Shown: piece after piece, positions 17,655 to 28,046 of the stretch
Numbering within the stretch: the stretch's first letter is position 1
Layout of the letters: every line of letters begins with the position of its first letter
NCBI RefSeq assembly: GCF_026914285.1
Contig: NZ_CP113864.1
Span: 1,147,001-1,211,000, forward strand
DNA from: Caldicellulosiruptor naganoensis
GTDB lineage: Bacteria; Bacillota; Thermoanaerobacteria; Caldicellulosiruptorales; Caldicellulosiruptoraceae
Reading direction: 5' to 3'
Length of the DNA stretch: 64,000 nt
Notes under the pieces: model-generated
What the model was told of the DNA's origin: nothing
Databases searched by the model: none
What the model saw: the letters and a program-made list of their open reading frames with translations, nothing else
Translations under genes and position numbers: made by a program

Positions 17655-18465
17655 AATTGAGATAGCAAAACTGAAAGAAAAAGGAATTGAATCAACTTTA
17701 GCTGTTGTAATAGTTGGTGACGACCCGGCTTCACGAAGTTATGTAAATTCTAAGAAAAAGACATGTTCAGAAGTTGGAATAAATTCAATAGAGTATGCAT
17801 TAGACAGTACTACAACGCAGGAAGACCTTGAGAATCTCATTGAAAGACTAAACCAAGATCCGAAGATTAATGGCATTTTAGTACAGCTTCCCTTACCCAA
17901 TGGCTTAGATGAAGCAAGAGTTTGTAAAAAGATTTTGCCTCAAAAAGATGTAGATGGTTTTCATCCCATGAATGTTGGTATGCTTACAACAGGCATAGAT
18001 TTTGAATATAGTATCAAGCCATGTACACCATTTGGTGTGATAGAGCTTTTGAAAAGAGAGAATATAGAAATCAGAGGAAAACACGCTGTTGTAATAGGGC
18101 GAAGCAATATAGTGGGAAAACCTCTGGCACTTTTGCTTCTGAGGGAAAATGCAACTGTTACTATATGCCACTCTCACACTAAGAATTTGAAAGAAATCTG
18201 CAAAACTGCTGATATTTTGGTTGCAGCCGTTGGCAAACCAAAGTTTGTAACAGCTGACATGGTAAAAGAAGGTGCTGTTGTAATTGATGTTGGAATAAAC
18301 AGGGATGAGACTTCAAAAAAGATAGTAGGAGATGTAGATTTTGAAGTTGTTAAAGAGGTTGCCTCTTACATAACACCAGTACCGGGTGGTGTTGGACCAA
18401 TGACAGTTGCAATGCTTATGAAAAACACACTCTTTGCAACACTTCTTCAAAACGGATTGTTATAA
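17596..18465 (+). CDS. folD: Methylenetetrahydrofolate dehydrogenase/cyclohydrolase FolD
   Basis: FolD (289 residues) interconverts methylene-, methenyl- and formyl-tetrahydrofolate. The substrate motif [14 protein letters not shown], the segment [11 protein letters not shown] and the NADP-binding [10 protein letters not shown] are present; it ends [15 protein letters not shown]. The GTG at 17596 follows GGAGG by eight bases and lies inside the 3' end of the radical SAM gene, so translation is coupled. In many Bacillota folD lies between nusB and xseA; here it has moved. Confidence 0.97.
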   Translation: MTANIIDGRKIAQMIKDEVKIEIAKLKEKGIESTLAVVIVGDDPASRSYVNSKKKTCSEVGINSIEYALDSTTTQEDLENLIERLNQDPKINGILVQLPLPNGLDEARVCKKILPQKDVDGFHPMNVGMLTTGIDFEYSIKPCTPFGVIELLKRENIEIRGKHAVVIGRSNIVGKPLALLLLRENATVTICHSHTKNLKEICKTADILVAAVGKPKFVTADMVKEGAVVIDVGINRDETSKKIVGDVDFEVVKEVASYITPVPGGVGPMTVAMLMKNTLFATLLQNGLL

Positions 18466-18493
18466 AAGACAGTAAAAGATGGAGGAGTTTGAT

Positions 18494-19816
18494 TTGGTGA
18501 AGGTTGGATTTGTTTCACTTGGGTGCAACAAAAATCTTGTTGACAGCGAAATAATGATGGGTGCTTGTAAAGAGGCAGGTTTTGAAATAACACCAAACGC
18601 AGAGGATGCTGATGTGATTGTTATCAATACTTGCGGATTTATAAATGATGCAAAACAAGAGTCGATTGACACTATATTGGAGATGGCCGAGTACAAAAAC
18701 AAGAAATGCAAATTTTTGATAGTAACAGGATGCTTGACGCAGCGCTATAAAGATGAAATTTTAAAAGAGATGCCAGAAATAGATGCGATCCTTGGTGTTA
18801 AAGAGATGCTAAAACTCCCAGAGGTAATCAAAAAACTCTATGAGGGAGAGGGTAAACTCCAGGTATTTGACAACAAGGCTACATTTGTCTACACAAGTTC
18901 CACACCACGCATTATTGCAACCCCAAAGTATTATGCCTACATAAAAATAGCAGAAGGTTGTAATAACAGATGTTCCTATTGTTCAATTCCATTGATTAGA
19001 GGGGATTACGTAAGTAGATATATGGATGATATAATCAAAGAAGCAGAGAAACTTGCTAAAGGTGGTTATAAAGAGATTGTGCTTACTGCTCAAGATACAA
19101 CAAAATATGGATTAGATATATACAAGAGAAAGATGTTACCAATCTTGCTTCAAAGGTTAAGTGAAATTGATAACATAAAATGGATTAGGTTTTTATATTC
19201 TTATCCAGAAGATATTGACGATGAACTGTTAAATGTTATAAAAGACCTTCCAAAAGTAGTTAAATACTTTGATATACCAATTCAGCATATTAACAACAGA
19301 ATTTTGAAACTGATGAACAGAAGAACTTCATCAGAAAATATTAAAGAGCTGATTAAAAGGATAAGGTCGGCATTTGATGAGGTTGTTATAAGAACAACAG
19401 TTATGGTTGGATTCCCAACAGAGTCAGAAGATGAGTTTGAAGAGCTTTATGAGTTTGTCAAGTGGGCAAAGTTTGATAGACTTGGTGCGTTTATGTACTC
19501 TCAGGAAGAGGGAACACCAGCTGCTTCTTTACCACAAATAGATGATGAGACAAAAGTCGAAAGATATGAAAGAATTTTAAATCTTCAGAGAAAGATCTCA
19601 CTTGAACAAAATAGAAAAAGAATCGGCAAAAAGTATGAGGTTGTAATAGAAGGCAGAGATAAGAATAACTTTTACATTGCAAGAAGCCAGTTTGAAGCTC
19701 CTGAGGTTGACGGCAAAATTATAGCATTCTCTAAGCGAAAGCTTTTGCCAGGAGAGTATGTGACTGTAAAAATCTTGGATGCTTTTGAGTATGATTTAGT
19801 AGGAGAGGTAATTTGA
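18494..19816 (+). CDS. rimO: Ribosomal protein S12 methylthiotransferase RimO
   Basis: RimO (440 residues) adds a methylthio group to the conserved Asp of ribosomal protein S12. The N-terminal MTTase domain has GCNKNLVDSE and INTCGFINDAK; the radical SAM motif is CNNRCSYC; a C-terminal TRAM domain ends the protein. TTG 18494 (or GTG 18497) is preferred because GGAGGAG at 18481-18487 is the ribosome binding site; the ATG at 18479 overlaps it. The stop overlaps the pgsA start. Confidence 0.96.
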   Translation: MVKVGFVSLGCNKNLVDSEIMMGACKEAGFEITPNAEDADVIVINTCGFINDAKQESIDTILEMAEYKNKKCKFLIVTGCLTQRYKDEILKEMPEIDAILGVKEMLKLPEVIKKLYEGEGKLQVFDNKATFVYTSSTPRIIATPKYYAYIKIAEGCNNRCSYCSIPLIRGDYVSRYMDDIIKEAEKLAKGGYKEIVLTAQDTTKYGLDIYKRKMLPILLQRLSEIDNIKWIRFLYSYPEDIDDELLNVIKDLPKVVKYFDIPIQHINNRILKLMNRRTSSENIKELIKRIRSAFDEVVIRTTVMVGFPTESEDEFEELYEFVKWAKFDRLGAFMYSQEEGTPAASLPQIDDETKVERYERILNLQRKISLEQNRKRIGKKYEVVIEGRDKNNFYIARSQFEAPEVDGKIIAFSKRKLLPGEYVTVKILDAFEYDLVGEVI

Positions 19817-20364
19817 TGAACATTGCCAATACGATTACAAGTATAAGAATATTACTCATACCTCTTTTTATGTTTTTCTTACTTGATTGCAGGCTCTCAT
19901 ATTCAAAATTAATAGCTGCAGCCATATTTATTGTTGCTGCTATTACAGACAGCCTTGATGGATACATCGCGCGTTCTAAGAAAATTGTAACTAATTTTGG
20001 AAAGTTCCTTGACCCACTTGCCGACAAGCTATTAATTACAGCAGCTCTTGTTGGGTTAGTTGAGCTCAACAAGATTTCTTCATGGATAGCTATGATAATC
20101 ATCGGACGAGAATTTATTGTAACAGGACTCAGAATGGTTGCTGCTGCAGAAGGTGTGGTAATTTCTGCCAATATTTGGGGAAAGCTAAAGACAATAAGTC
20201 AGATTGTTGCGATAGTATTGCTTTTGGTTGACAACTATCCTTTTGAGTTTTTGAACTTTCCGCTGGACCAAATTGCTCTATGGATTGCTGTAACACTTAC
20301 AATCTATTCAGGATTTGACTATATAAAAGCTAACTGGAAGATAATAGACTTTACCAATAAGTGA
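19816..20364 (+). CDS. pgsA: CDP-diacylglycerol-glycerol-3-phosphate 3-phosphatidyltransferase
   Basis: PgsA (182 residues) makes phosphatidylglycerol phosphate at the membrane. The CDP-alcohol phosphotransferase signature DSLDGYIARS, followed by GKFLDPLADK, is complete, and several hydrophobic helices span the protein. The ATG at 19816 shares its A with the rimO stop. The adjoining cinA and recA genes are a conserved neighbourhood in Bacillota. Confidence 0.96.
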   Translation: MNIANTITSIRILLIPLFMFFLLDCRLSYSKLIAAAIFIVAAITDSLDGYIARSKKIVTNFGKFLDPLADKLLITAALVGLVELNKISSWIAMIIIGREFIVTGLRMVAAAEGVVISANIWGKLKTISQIVAIVLLLVDNYPFEFLNFPLDQIALWIAVTLTIYSGFDYIKANWKIIDFTNK

Positions 20365-20378
20365 GGCGATTTTTAAAA

Positions 20379-21614
20379 ATGGTGGCGGAGATAATCTGTG
20401 TGGGGACAGAACTTCTGCTTGGTCAGATAGTAAACACAAATGCCCAATACCTTTCGCAGAAGCTGGCAAGCTTAGGGATAGACCTGTATTTTCAGACAAC
20501 AGTTGGGGACAATTTGAATAGACTAAAAAGTGCAATTGACATAGCAAGCAAACGAGCAGATATACTTATCTTTACTGGTGGACTTGGTCCTACTTCTGAT
20601 GATATAACAAAAGAAGCTGTATGTGAATATCTTGGGAAAAAGCTTATACTTGACCAAGAAATTTTGAACAAGATTGAGAATTATTTTAAACACCGCGGAG
20701 CAAGGATGCCAGATATTAACAAGAAACAGGCATATGTTCCAGAAGGAGCAATTGTATTGGAAAATAAGTACGGAACAGCGCCAGGGTTCATAATTGAAGA
20801 AAATAACAAAATAGCAATTTTGCTACCCGGTCCACCATTTGAGATGCAGCCTATGTTCGAAGAGTATGTCGTGCCTTATTTAGAAAAATTCTCTAAGGAA
20901 AAGATATATTCAAGAGTTTTAAAATTCATCGGAATTGGTGAATCATCGATTGAAGAAAGATTAAGAGATTTCATACAAAACCAGTCAGATCCAAGTCTTG
21001 CTTTGTATGCAAAACCATTTGAGGTTGAGCTTAGAATCTCAACAAAGAAAAGTAGCGAGCCTTTAGCAAAAGATTTACTTGACCAAATAGAAAGCAAAGT
21101 AAGGTCTTTGCTTGGTGAGTATATATACGGGGTGGATAATCAAACGTTAGAAGAAGTTATAGTTGAGATGCTTTTGCAAAAGGGGCTTAAGGTTTCAGTA
21201 GCAGAGTCGTGCACAGGTGGTCTTATATGCAATAAAATTACAAATGTTCCTGGTGCATCAAATGTCTTTGACAGGGGTTTTATAACATACTCAAATGAAG
21301 CAAAGGTTAAAGAGCTGGGAGTTTCAGAGGAAGCATTGAAGAATTTTGGTGCGGTGAGTCATGAAGTAGCTAAACAGATGGCTCAAGGTGCTCTAAATAA
21401 TTCTTTAGCAGACATTGCAATATCCACAACAGGAATTGCAGGACCAACTGGTGCGACAAAGACAAAACCAGTAGGTCTTGTGTATATTGGAATAGCCACA
21501 AAGAATTATGTTGACAGTTTCGAGTTTAAATTTTCGGGTGATAGACTTAGAATCAAAGAAATTGCTTCAAAGGCTGCTTTAGATGTTCTGAGAAGAACCT
21601 TAATTAGTTATTGA
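20379..21614 (+). CDS. cinA: CinA family competence/damage-inducible protein
   Basis: A 411-residue protein with the N-terminal MoaB/Mog-like domain ([28 protein letters not shown]) and the C-terminal nicotinamide-nucleotide amidohydrolase-like domain ([23 protein letters not shown]). The C-terminal domain recycles NMN in several bacteria. The ATG at 20379 is preferred, with GAGGCGA about nine bases upstream. It directly precedes recA, a frequent pairing. Confidence 0.94.
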   Translation: MVAEIICVGTELLLGQIVNTNAQYLSQKLASLGIDLYFQTTVGDNLNRLKSAIDIASKRADILIFTGGLGPTSDDITKEAVCEYLGKKLILDQEILNKIENYFKHRGARMPDINKKQAYVPEGAIVLENKYGTAPGFIIEENNKIAILLPGPPFEMQPMFEEYVVPYLEKFSKEKIYSRVLKFIGIGESSIEERLRDFIQNQSDPSLALYAKPFEVELRISTKKSSEPLAKDLLDQIESKVRSLLGEYIYGVDNQTLEEVIVEMLLQKGLKVSVAESCTGGLICNKITNVPGASNVFDRGFITYSNEAKVKELGVSEEALKNFGAVSHEVAKQMAQGALNNSLADIAISTTGIAGPTGATKTKPVGLVYIGIATKNYVDSFEFKFSGDRLRIKEIASKAALDVLRRTLISY

Positions 21615-21639
21615 AAAGTTTGTTTCAAAATTATATAAT
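21611..21639 (+). promoter_or_regulatory. recA promoter
   Basis: TTGAAA (21611-21616), a 17-base spacer and TATAAT (21634-21639). The -35 overlaps the cinA stop. Confidence 0.75.
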
Positions 21640-21644
21640 AATTC

Positions 21645-21658
21645 TAAACATTTGTTCG
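21645..21658. promoter_or_regulatory. LexA-type SOS operator at the recA start site
   Basis: TAAACATTTGTTCG matches 11 of 14 positions of the Gram-positive LexA box CGAACATATGTTCG. It lies six bases after the -10 element, covering the expected transcription start, which is the classical position for repression. Confidence 0.65.
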
Positions 21659-21675
21659 AGGAACGGAGGTTTAAA

Positions 21676-22746
21676 ATGGAAAACTTAGATAAGAAAAAAG
21701 CGTTGGACAGAGTAATTATGGAGATTGAAAAGGCATATGGCAAAGGTGCCATTATGAAACTTGGCGAGATGGCAAAAGAGAACATTGATGTAATTCCAAC
21801 AGGAGCACTTTCTTTAGATATTGCACTTGGTGTTGGAGGAGTTCCACGTGGAAGGATTGTAGAGATATACGGTGCTGAGTCGTCTGGTAAAACAACAATT
21901 GCGCTTCACATAATAGCAGAAGCCCAAAAAATGGGCGGTGAGGCAGCGTTTATTGACGCTGAGCACGCTTTAGACCCATTTTATGCAAAAAGGCTTGGTG
22001 TTGATATAAACAATCTCCTTGTTTCCCAGCCGGACAGTGGTGAGCAGGCGCTTGAGATTGTTGAGACACTTGTGAGGAGCAATGCCATTGATGTAATAGT
22101 TGTTGACTCTGTTGCTGCGCTTGTACCTCAAGCAGAAATTGATGGTGAGATGGGAGAAGCACATGTTGGGCTTCAGGCAAGGCTTATGTCACAAGCATTG
22201 AGAAAACTTGCAGGAATTACCAGTAAGACAAAGACAACTGTTATTTTTATAAATCAGCTAAGAGAAAAAGTTGGTGTTATGTTTGGCAATCCTGAGACAA
22301 CACCTGGTGGAAGGGCTTTGAAATTCTATGCATCGGTCAGACTTGAAGTTAGAAAAGGTGAGATTATAAAACAGCAAGGCCAGCCAATAGGAACAAAGGT
22401 CAAGGTAAAGGTTGTCAAAAACAAGGTCGCTCCTCCATTCAAGGAGGCTGAGTTTGATTTAATATATGGTGAGGGAATTTCAAAAGAAGGAAATGTTTTG
22501 GATGTTGCAGTCAACATTGATGTCATCCAAAAAAGTGGCACATGGTATACTTACAATGGGCAAAAAATAGGGCAAGGCAGAGAAAATGCAAAACAGTTTT
22601 TAAAAGAAAATCCTGACATTATGCAAGAAATAATTGAGAAGATAAAACAGAATGCAAACCTTGCGTTTGAGAAAATCAAGACAACTGCTGAGATACCTGA
22701 AGAAGACCTTATTTTAAGTGGTGAAATAAATGAGGATATTGGATAA
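21676..22746 (+). CDS. recA: Recombinase RecA
   Basis: RecA (356 residues) forms filaments on single-stranded DNA, drives strand exchange and triggers LexA self-cleavage. Walker A is GAESSGKTT (about 66-74); [21 protein letters not shown] and the L2-region sequence [17 protein letters not shown] are conserved. The ATG at 21676 follows CGGAGG; an upstream in-frame TTG (21652) overlaps the operator and is rejected. It is expressed from a promoter with a LexA-type box. Confidence 0.99.
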   Translation: MENLDKKKALDRVIMEIEKAYGKGAIMKLGEMAKENIDVIPTGALSLDIALGVGGVPRGRIVEIYGAESSGKTTIALHIIAEAQKMGGEAAFIDAEHALDPFYAKRLGVDINNLLVSQPDSGEQALEIVETLVRSNAIDVIVVDSVAALVPQAEIDGEMGEAHVGLQARLMSQALRKLAGITSKTKTTVIFINQLREKVGVMFGNPETTPGGRALKFYASVRLEVRKGEIIKQQGQPIGTKVKVKVVKNKVAPPFKEAEFDLIYGEGISKEGNVLDVAVNIDVIQKSGTWYTYNGQKIGQGRENAKQFLKENPDIMQEIIEKIKQNANLAFEKIKTTAEIPEEDLILSGEINEDIG

Positions 22747-23332
22747 GAAGTTACATGGGGAAAAGTATTTAATAGTTTTTGAAGATGGAAAAGAAGTTGA
22801 AATAGACAAGGACATCTATCTTGAAAAAAAGGTATATGAACTTGAAGATATAGACGAAAAAACTTTAGAACAGCTTGTGTTTGAGAACAAATTAAAAAAG
22901 GCTAAGCAGGCTCTTGTGAGTTATATAACAAGGTATCCAATGAGGTCTGAATTTATGTATTATAAGTATCTTCTTAATAAAGGATATGACTCAGCTACTG
23001 CTTCAGAGGCGGTAGCTTATTTTGTTAAGTTGGGGTACATAGATGAGATTTCTGCGGCAAGAAAACTTGCTTTGAAATATCAAAATTCAAAATCCTCTCT
23101 TGAGATAATAAACCTCCTAAAGAAAAAGGGGTTTAAAAACTCTACAATATCCCAGCTGAATCTCACTAGCGAGAATGACTTAACTTTGCTTGATAAGCTC
23201 CTCCAAAAAAAGTTGAAACATCTTAAACGCTATGATAGCAAAGAGGTTTTAAAAATAATAAAGTGGTTTGTTGCAAGAGGATATGATTACAATGCAATTG
23301 TGGAAAAAATTAAGGAATACTTAGAATATTGA
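22730..23332 (+). CDS. recX: Regulatory protein RecX
   Basis: RecX (200 residues) binds RecA filaments and restrains their activity. Three tandem three-helix repeats are visible, with [20 protein letters not shown] and [20 protein letters not shown]. It is preceded by a 45-residue beta-rich N-terminus common in Bacillota. Its ATG lies 17 bases inside recA, so it is coupled to recA. Confidence 0.93.
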   Translation: MRILDKKLHGEKYLIVFEDGKEVEIDKDIYLEKKVYELEDIDEKTLEQLVFENKLKKAKQALVSYITRYPMRSEFMYYKYLLNKGYDSATASEAVAYFVKLGYIDEISAARKLALKYQNSKSSLEIINLLKKKGFKNSTISQLNLTSENDLTLLDKLLQKKLKHLKRYDSKEVLKIIKWFVARGYDYNAIVEKIKEYLEY

Positions 23333-23345
23333 AAAATCACTATTG

Positions 23346-23374
23346 TTGACACTCTGTGCAAAAAGTAATAAAAT
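23346..23374 (+). promoter_or_regulatory. rny promoter
   Basis: TTGACA (23346-23351), 17 bases, TAAAAT (23369-23374), about 40 bases before the rny ribosome binding site. Confidence 0.75.
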
Positions 23375-23428
23375 TTAAGTGTAACTTTCTTTTTAACTTT
23401 CAAGCTAAATAAGAAGGAGGTGCAAAAG

Positions 23429-24985
23429 ATTAGTGACACATTGAACTTAGCAATTACGGCAGCAATTAGTATAACTTGTGCAATAGTTGCCTTTTTCCTG
23501 GGCTATTTATATAGAAAAAAGATTGCAGAAAAGACAATAAAAAGTGCTGAACAAGAAGCCCAGAGAATTGTCGAGGAGGCAAAAAAACAAGCCGAGGCAT
23601 ATAAAAAAGAGGCAACGCTTTTAGCAAAAGAGGAAATTCACCGGGCAAGGAGCGAATTTGAAAGGGAAGTTAGAGAAAGGCGTGCGGAGCTTCAAAGATT
23701 TGAGAGAAGATTAATTCAAAAAGAAGAAATGCTTGACAGAAAGATGGCTTCTGTTGAAGAGAAGGAAGAACAGCTAAATCAAAAAATAAAGGATGTAGAA
23801 AAACTTCAAGAAGAAATAGAACTTTTAAAACAAAAACAGCAGGAAGAGCTTCAAAGAATTTCTGGACTTACACAAGAAGAAGCGCGCCAGATTATTCTCA
23901 AGAGTGTTGAACAGGATGTAAAACACGATGTTGCACTTATGATAAAAGAGCTTGAACAACAGGCAAAGGAAGAAGCTGATAAAAAAGCCAGAGAAATCAT
24001 TGCACTTGCTATTCAGCGGTACTCTTCAGACTATGTTGCAGAAAATACAGTATCTGTTGTTACACTGCCAAACGATGAGATGAAGGGTAGAATAATAGGT
24101 AGAGAAGGAAGAAATATTAAGACATTTGAAACTCTCACAGGGATTGACCTAATTATCGATGATACACCGGAGGCTGTAATTCTTTCAGGATTTGATCCAA
24201 TAAGACGAGAGATTGCAAAACTCACTTTAGAAAAGCTCATTTTGGATGGTCGAATCCATCCAGCACGAATCGAAGAGATGTATGAAAAGGCTAAACGTGA
24301 GGTTGAAAACAAGATTCGTGAAGAAGGAGAAAGGGTTGTATTTGAGCTTGGTATCCACAACTTACATCCAGAACTTATAAAGCTTATTGGCAAACTCAGA
24401 TACAGAACAAGTTATGGTCAAAATGTGCTTGCTCACTCTATCGAGGTTGCAAACATTGCAGGTATTATGGCAGCAGAGCTTGGGCTTGACCAGAGCATTG
24501 CAAAACGAGCAGGGCTTTTGCATGACATTGGCAAGGCTGTAGACCATGAGATTGAAGGTTCTCATGCTTTAATTGGTTATGAACTTGCAAAAAGGTATAA
24601 AGAGACAAACCCTGATGTCCTTGAAGCAATTGGTGGACATCACGGTGAGATGGAAACAAGGTCAATCTACAATGTGTTGATTCAAGCTGCTGACTCTGTT
24701 TCAGCAGCACGCCCAGGTGCAAGAAGAGAATCTCTTGAGTCGTATATAAAAAGACTTCAGAAACTTGAAGAGATTGCTAATTCGTTTGAAGGTGTAGAAA
24801 AAGCATATGCTATTCAAGCAGGAAGAGAAATAAGGATTATGGTAAAACCAGACCGTGTGAGTGACGACGATATTGTTATAATGGCAAGAGAAATAGTAAA
24901 GAGGATTGAAAGTGAGCTTGATTACCCTGGACAGATAAAGGTAAATGTCATTCGCGAAGTTAGAGCTGTTGAATATGCAAAGTGA
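23429..24985 (+). CDS. rny: Ribonuclease Y
   Basis: RNase Y (about 518 residues) is the membrane-bound endonuclease that starts mRNA decay in Bacillota. It has an N-terminal membrane helix (about residues 5-28), a long coiled coil (about 30-200), a KH domain ([13 protein letters not shown]) and an HD domain with HDIGKA. The start is unusual: a perfect AAGGAGGTG (23414-23422) is followed six bases later by ATT at 23429. The only upstream candidate, GTG 23420, lies inside that binding site, and the next TTG (23441) is too far away. The rest of the gene is well conserved. Confidence 0.96.
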   Translation: MSDTLNLAITAAISITCAIVAFFLGYLYRKKIAEKTIKSAEQEAQRIVEEAKKQAEAYKKEATLLAKEEIHRARSEFEREVRERRAELQRFERRLIQKEEMLDRKMASVEEKEEQLNQKIKDVEKLQEEIELLKQKQQEELQRISGLTQEEARQIILKSVEQDVKHDVALMIKELEQQAKEEADKKAREIIALAIQRYSSDYVAENTVSVVTLPNDEMKGRIIGREGRNIKTFETLTGIDLIIDDTPEAVILSGFDPIRREIAKLTLEKLILDGRIHPARIEEMYEKAKREVENKIREEGERVVFELGIHNLHPELIKLIGKLRYRTSYGQNVLAHSIEVANIAGIMAAELGLDQSIAKRAGLLHDIGKAVDHEIEGSHALIGYELAKRYKETNPDVLEAIGGHHGEMETRSIYNVLIQAADSVSAARPGARRESLESYIKRLQKLEEIANSFEGVEKAYAIQAGREIRIMVKPDRVSDDDIVIMAREIVKRIESELDYPGQIKVNVIREVRAVEYAK

Positions 24986-24989
24986 GAAA

Positions 24990-25035
24990 AAAAGCGTGTT
25001 TTGTTCAAAAGCTTGAACAAAGCACGCTTTTTATA
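24990..25035 (+). terminator. Terminator between rny and ymdB
   Basis: AAAGCGTG plus TTTGTTCAA pairs with TTGAACAAA plus CACGCTTT (one mismatch), loop AAGC, followed by TT-rich sequence. Confidence 0.8.
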
Positions 25036-25071
25036 AATTCTTTTTTAGTTTAAAAAGTTTGGAGGTTTGGA

Positions 25072-25851
25072 ATGAGATTTTTAGCAATAGGAGATGTTGT
25101 CGGAAGACCAGGAAGGAATATTCTCAAAAATACTCTCTCAAAAGTCAAGGAAAATTACAAGATAGATGTTGTCATAGCAAATTGTGAAAATGCAGCTGGC
25201 GGTAATGGACTTACAAAAAAGGTCGCTGATGAGCTGTTTAGTATAGGTATTGATGTTATGACAATGGGTAACCATGTGTGGGCTAATAAAGAAATCTTTT
25301 CATTTATTGAAAATGAACCTCGTATAGTAAGACCAGCAAACTATCCTGAACATACAACACCTGGTAGGGGGTACAACATTTTTGAAAAAAATAATGTTAA
25401 ATTTGCAGTGATAAACCTATGTGGCCGGGTATTTATGGAAAACTTTGATTGCCCATTTAGAAAAAGTGATGAGATTTTAGAAAAACTTGACACGAAAATA
25501 GTAATTGTAGATTTTCATGCTGAGGCGACATCTGAAAAGATTGCGTTAGGTTTTTACCTTGATGGACGTGTTTCTTGTGTGTATGGTACACACACACATG
25601 TCCAGACGGCTGATGAAAAGATTCTTCCAAACGGGACAGCGTATATCACAGATATTGGGATGACAGGACCATATGACTCAGTTTTAGGAGTTGATAAAGA
25701 AATTGTAATTCAGAAATTTGTCACTATGCTTCCTGTCAAGTTTGAAGTAGCCAAAGGGAAAGCACAGTTTAATGGAATTGTCTTTGAAATTGATGATGTA
25801 AGCGGCAAAGCCATTTCTATTGATAGGATAAACTTTACTTTAGAAGAGTAA
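25072..25851 (+). CDS. ymdB: YmdB family metallophosphoesterase
   Basis: A 259-residue calcineurin-like phosphoesterase. YmdB of Bacillus hydrolyses 2',3'-cyclic nucleotides and influences biofilm and RNA decay. Metal-binding segments GDVVGRPGRN, ANCENAAGGNG, TMGNHVWANKE, VDFHAEATSEK and GTHTHVQTADE are all present. It follows rny as in Bacillus, with a terminator between them, and GGAGG precedes its ATG. Confidence 0.95.
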   Translation: MRFLAIGDVVGRPGRNILKNTLSKVKENYKIDVVIANCENAAGGNGLTKKVADELFSIGIDVMTMGNHVWANKEIFSFIENEPRIVRPANYPEHTTPGRGYNIFEKNNVKFAVINLCGRVFMENFDCPFRKSDEILEKLDTKIVIVDFHAEATSEKIALGFYLDGRVSCVYGTHTHVQTADEKILPNGTAYITDIGMTGPYDSVLGVDKEIVIQKFVTMLPVKFEVAKGKAQFNGIVFEIDDVSGKAISIDRINFTLEE

Positions 25852-25879
25852 AAGAAGAAAAAATAGGGGATGATGGAAA

Positions 25880-25932
25880 ACAAAGAGGCTGCGAGAGAGT
25901 GAGGTTAAAACGGCAGCCTCTTATCTTTTTTC
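25880..25932 (+). terminator. Terminator after ymdB
   Basis: AGAGGCTGC (25891-25899) pairs with GCAGCCTCT (25912-25920), followed by a T-rich tract. Confidence 0.75.
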
Positions 25933-25997
25933 ATAAAATTGAAGGTAACATAATAATTATTTACTATAAAACAAGATAAGGAAGGATGTGGTGCAAC

Positions 25998-26915
25998 ATT
26001 GTAAAAATCATTGACCATTCTATCTATACCCTTTTAGAAAGACTGCCCATGGAAATTTGTACTACTATTCAAAATTTTTTCTAAATAGAATTTATGAAAT
26101 TAATGAAATAAGAATAAACCTTTTTTGTCCTCTCATTGTGTTAGGAAAAGAAGAACAAATCTTTGAAAGTCTGATAATAACAAAAGATTTGCTTTACTCG
26201 AGCCTTGGAATGCTTACTAACAACTCTCTGTTTAGTTACGAAAGAGAGATACTTCAAGGATACTTCACAATAGAAGGCGGACATAGAGTAGGTGTTGCCG
26301 GAAAGTTTACCTCAGATGGACAAAAAGTGATTTCACTAAACTATATTACTGGTCTTAACATAAGAGTTGCAAAGAGTATTGAGGGTATTGGGCAAAAGGT
26401 AATAGGGCACATTGTAAATTCGCTGAACTCTATCTACAACACACTTATAGTCTCGCCACATGGTTGTGGTAAGACAACCTTGCAGAGATGTTGTGAGGCT
26501 TTTAAGTGACGGTAATAGGGATTTGCCTGGTAGGGGTTTTAGAGTTGTTGTAATTGATGAGAGGTCAAAGCTAAGTATAATTGCCCAAGAACAAAATAAA
26601 CTTGGTAAGAGGACGTTTGTATTAGATGGTGTTGACAAATTAAATGGTGTATTCATGGCAGTCAGAAGTCTGAATCCACAAATAATTGCTATGGATGAAC
26701 TTAGCAGCAACCAAGACTATTTGGCGGTAGCAGAAGCTTCTAAGATGGGCGTTAAAGTCATTGCTACTATGCATGCAGAGAGTTTATATGAACTTCAAAT
26801 GAGAATGTTCTCAAAAAAGATTCTTGAACAAAAAGTTTTCGAAAAGGTGATAGTTTTGAGTTCTAAGGATTGTCCAGGAACAATAAAAGAAATAATAACA
26901 CTGGGTGATAATTAA
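25998..26915 (+). pseudogene. spoIIIAA: Stage III sporulation protein AA, two frameshifts
   Basis: SpoIIIAA is the ATPase of the SpoIIIA-SpoIIQ channel linking mother cell and forespore. The gene begins in one frame (IIDHSIYTLLERLPMEI), shifts by one base near 26055, and continues as YYYSKFFLNRIYEINEIR. It reaches Walker A (SPHGCGKTTL), then shifts again near 26483. The third part reads RDVVRLLSDGNRDLPGRGF and VVIDERSKLS to 26915. All family segments are there, in order, but in three frames, so no functional ATPase can be made. It heads the complete but decayed spoIIIA locus. Confidence 0.9.
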
Positions 26916-26916
26916 A

Positions 26917-27417
26917 ATGATTTTAAAGTTAATTGGTTCGATTCTTATAATCTTCTCTTCGCTCCTCATTGGATACTCTCAAACTTTGAAACTGAAAAAA
27001 CAGCTCAGAATAATAAACATTTTCATAAACTTCTTTAGCTTTGCAAAGGCTGATATTTTGACAACAAGTCTTACACTTTTTGAAATTTTAAATAGATTCA
27101 AATCAAAAGGATTTTCTGGACATGTCAATGTGTTAGAGTATTACTATAAACACATTGGACGAACTTCTTCAGAGGTAAAAAATATCTATCAGCTTGATGA
27201 AGATTTGCACAAACTTGTACTAAGCCTTTTTAACTCAATTGGTTATTCTTCTATCAGCGAAATAAATAAAATAGTAGACGAAGGTATTAGAGAGCTGAGA
27301 GAACATTATGAAAGTGCGCGGGCTAAGTATACCAAAAATTCAAAGATGTTCACATTACTTGGGTTTTTTTGTGGAGTTTCAATTTGCATATTACTTTTAC
27401 AATGTGTTGGGGTGTAG
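26917..27417 (+). CDS. spoIIIAB: Stage III sporulation protein AB
   Basis: SpoIIIAB (166 residues) is a membrane-anchored type II secretion GspF-like component of the SpoIIIA channel. It has an N-terminal membrane helix (about 5-22), a helical cytoplasmic part and a C-terminal membrane helix (GFFCGVSICILLLQ). The frame is intact and the length is normal. ATG 26917 follows the spoIIIAA stop by one base. It is one of two spoIIIA genes without a lesion, yet its partners are broken, so it is unlikely to work in sporulation. Confidence 0.88.
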   Translation: MILKLIGSILIIFSSLLIGYSQTLKLKKQLRIINIFINFFSFAKADILTTSLTLFEILNRFKSKGFSGHVNVLEYYYKHIGRTSSEVKNIYQLDEDLHKLVLSLFNSIGYSSISEINKIVDEGIRELREHYESARAKYTKNSKMFTLLGFFCGVSICILLLQCVGV

Positions 27418-27428
27418 TTTTGAATAAA

Positions 27429-27624
27429 TGGAATAGACTTGATATTTAAAATAGCCATAATTGGGATAGTACTTTACCTTGTAAATCAGGTACTTGTAAA
27501 AGCCGAAAAAGAGGAACTTGCGATGATGACAACTTTGGTGGGCGTGATAATTGTACTTTTTTTGATTATTGTTCTTATCAAGAGGTTCTTTGATACAGTA
27601 AAGTCTGTGTTTAATCTGTTTTAA
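27429..27624 (+). pseudogene. spoIIIAC: Stage III sporulation protein AC, 5' frameshift
   Basis: SpoIIIAC is a 65-residue double-helix membrane protein. The ATG near 27428 reads Met-Glu and then meets TAG. Adding one A to the short A-run (ATGGAATAG to ATGGAAATAG) restores MEIDLIFKIAIIGIVLYLVNQ, the usual family start. Downstream the frame is open to 27624 (KAEKEELAMMTTLVGVII). Initiation at TTG 27439 could still give 61 residues, but no ribosome binding site is seen there. Confidence 0.8.
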
Positions 27625-27638
27625 GCTGAGTGGTAAAG

Positions 27639-28025
27639 ATGGAGATATTTAACATAGTTATACTTTGCGTGGTTTCCTTGTTTATAGTAAGTATTTTGAG
27701 ACCAATCCAAAAAGAAATTGCAATTGCACTAACTGTAATACTTGGTATGATAGTCTTTGGCTTAATTTTTGATAAGCTTTCTTATGTTATAGAAAAGTTA
27801 ACAGAGGTAAGTACAAGAATCTCATTTGCAAATGCATATATAAAGACCTTGCTGAAAATGACAGGAATTGCTTTAATCTCAGAATATATAGCAAGTGTGT
27901 GCAGGGACAGTGGAGAAGAAGCAATTGCTACCAAGGTAGAGTTTGCAGAGAGAATATTAATATTATTTCTTTCTCTTCCTTTAATTTTAAGCCTGCTTGA
28001 TGTGATATCTAAGTTTCTAAAATAA
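27639..28025 (+). CDS. spoIIIAD: Stage III sporulation protein AD
   Basis: A 128-residue membrane protein with four hydrophobic helices, matching SpoIIIAD in order and content (KTLLKMTGIALISEYIASVC followed by DSGEEAIATKVEFAERILI). The frame is intact. ATG 27639 is preferred over the GTG nine bases upstream. It sits between two damaged genes. Confidence 0.87.
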   Translation: MEIFNIVILCVVSLFIVSILRPIQKEIAIALTVILGMIVFGLIFDKLSYVIEKLTEVSTRISFANAYIKTLLKMTGIALISEYIASVCRDSGEEAIATKVEFAERILILFLSLPLILSLLDVISKFLK

Positions 28026-28046
28026 AATTAAAAGGAAAGGCTAAAA

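Noticed and set aside
25852-25997. A riboswitch before the spoIIIA locus
   Set aside because: The only structure is a simple terminator hairpin for ymdB; no conserved aptamer pattern was seen.
26057-26915. Two separate genes in spoIIIAA
   Set aside because: The two frames are consecutive halves of one ATPase split in the Walker A region, so they are one broken gene.
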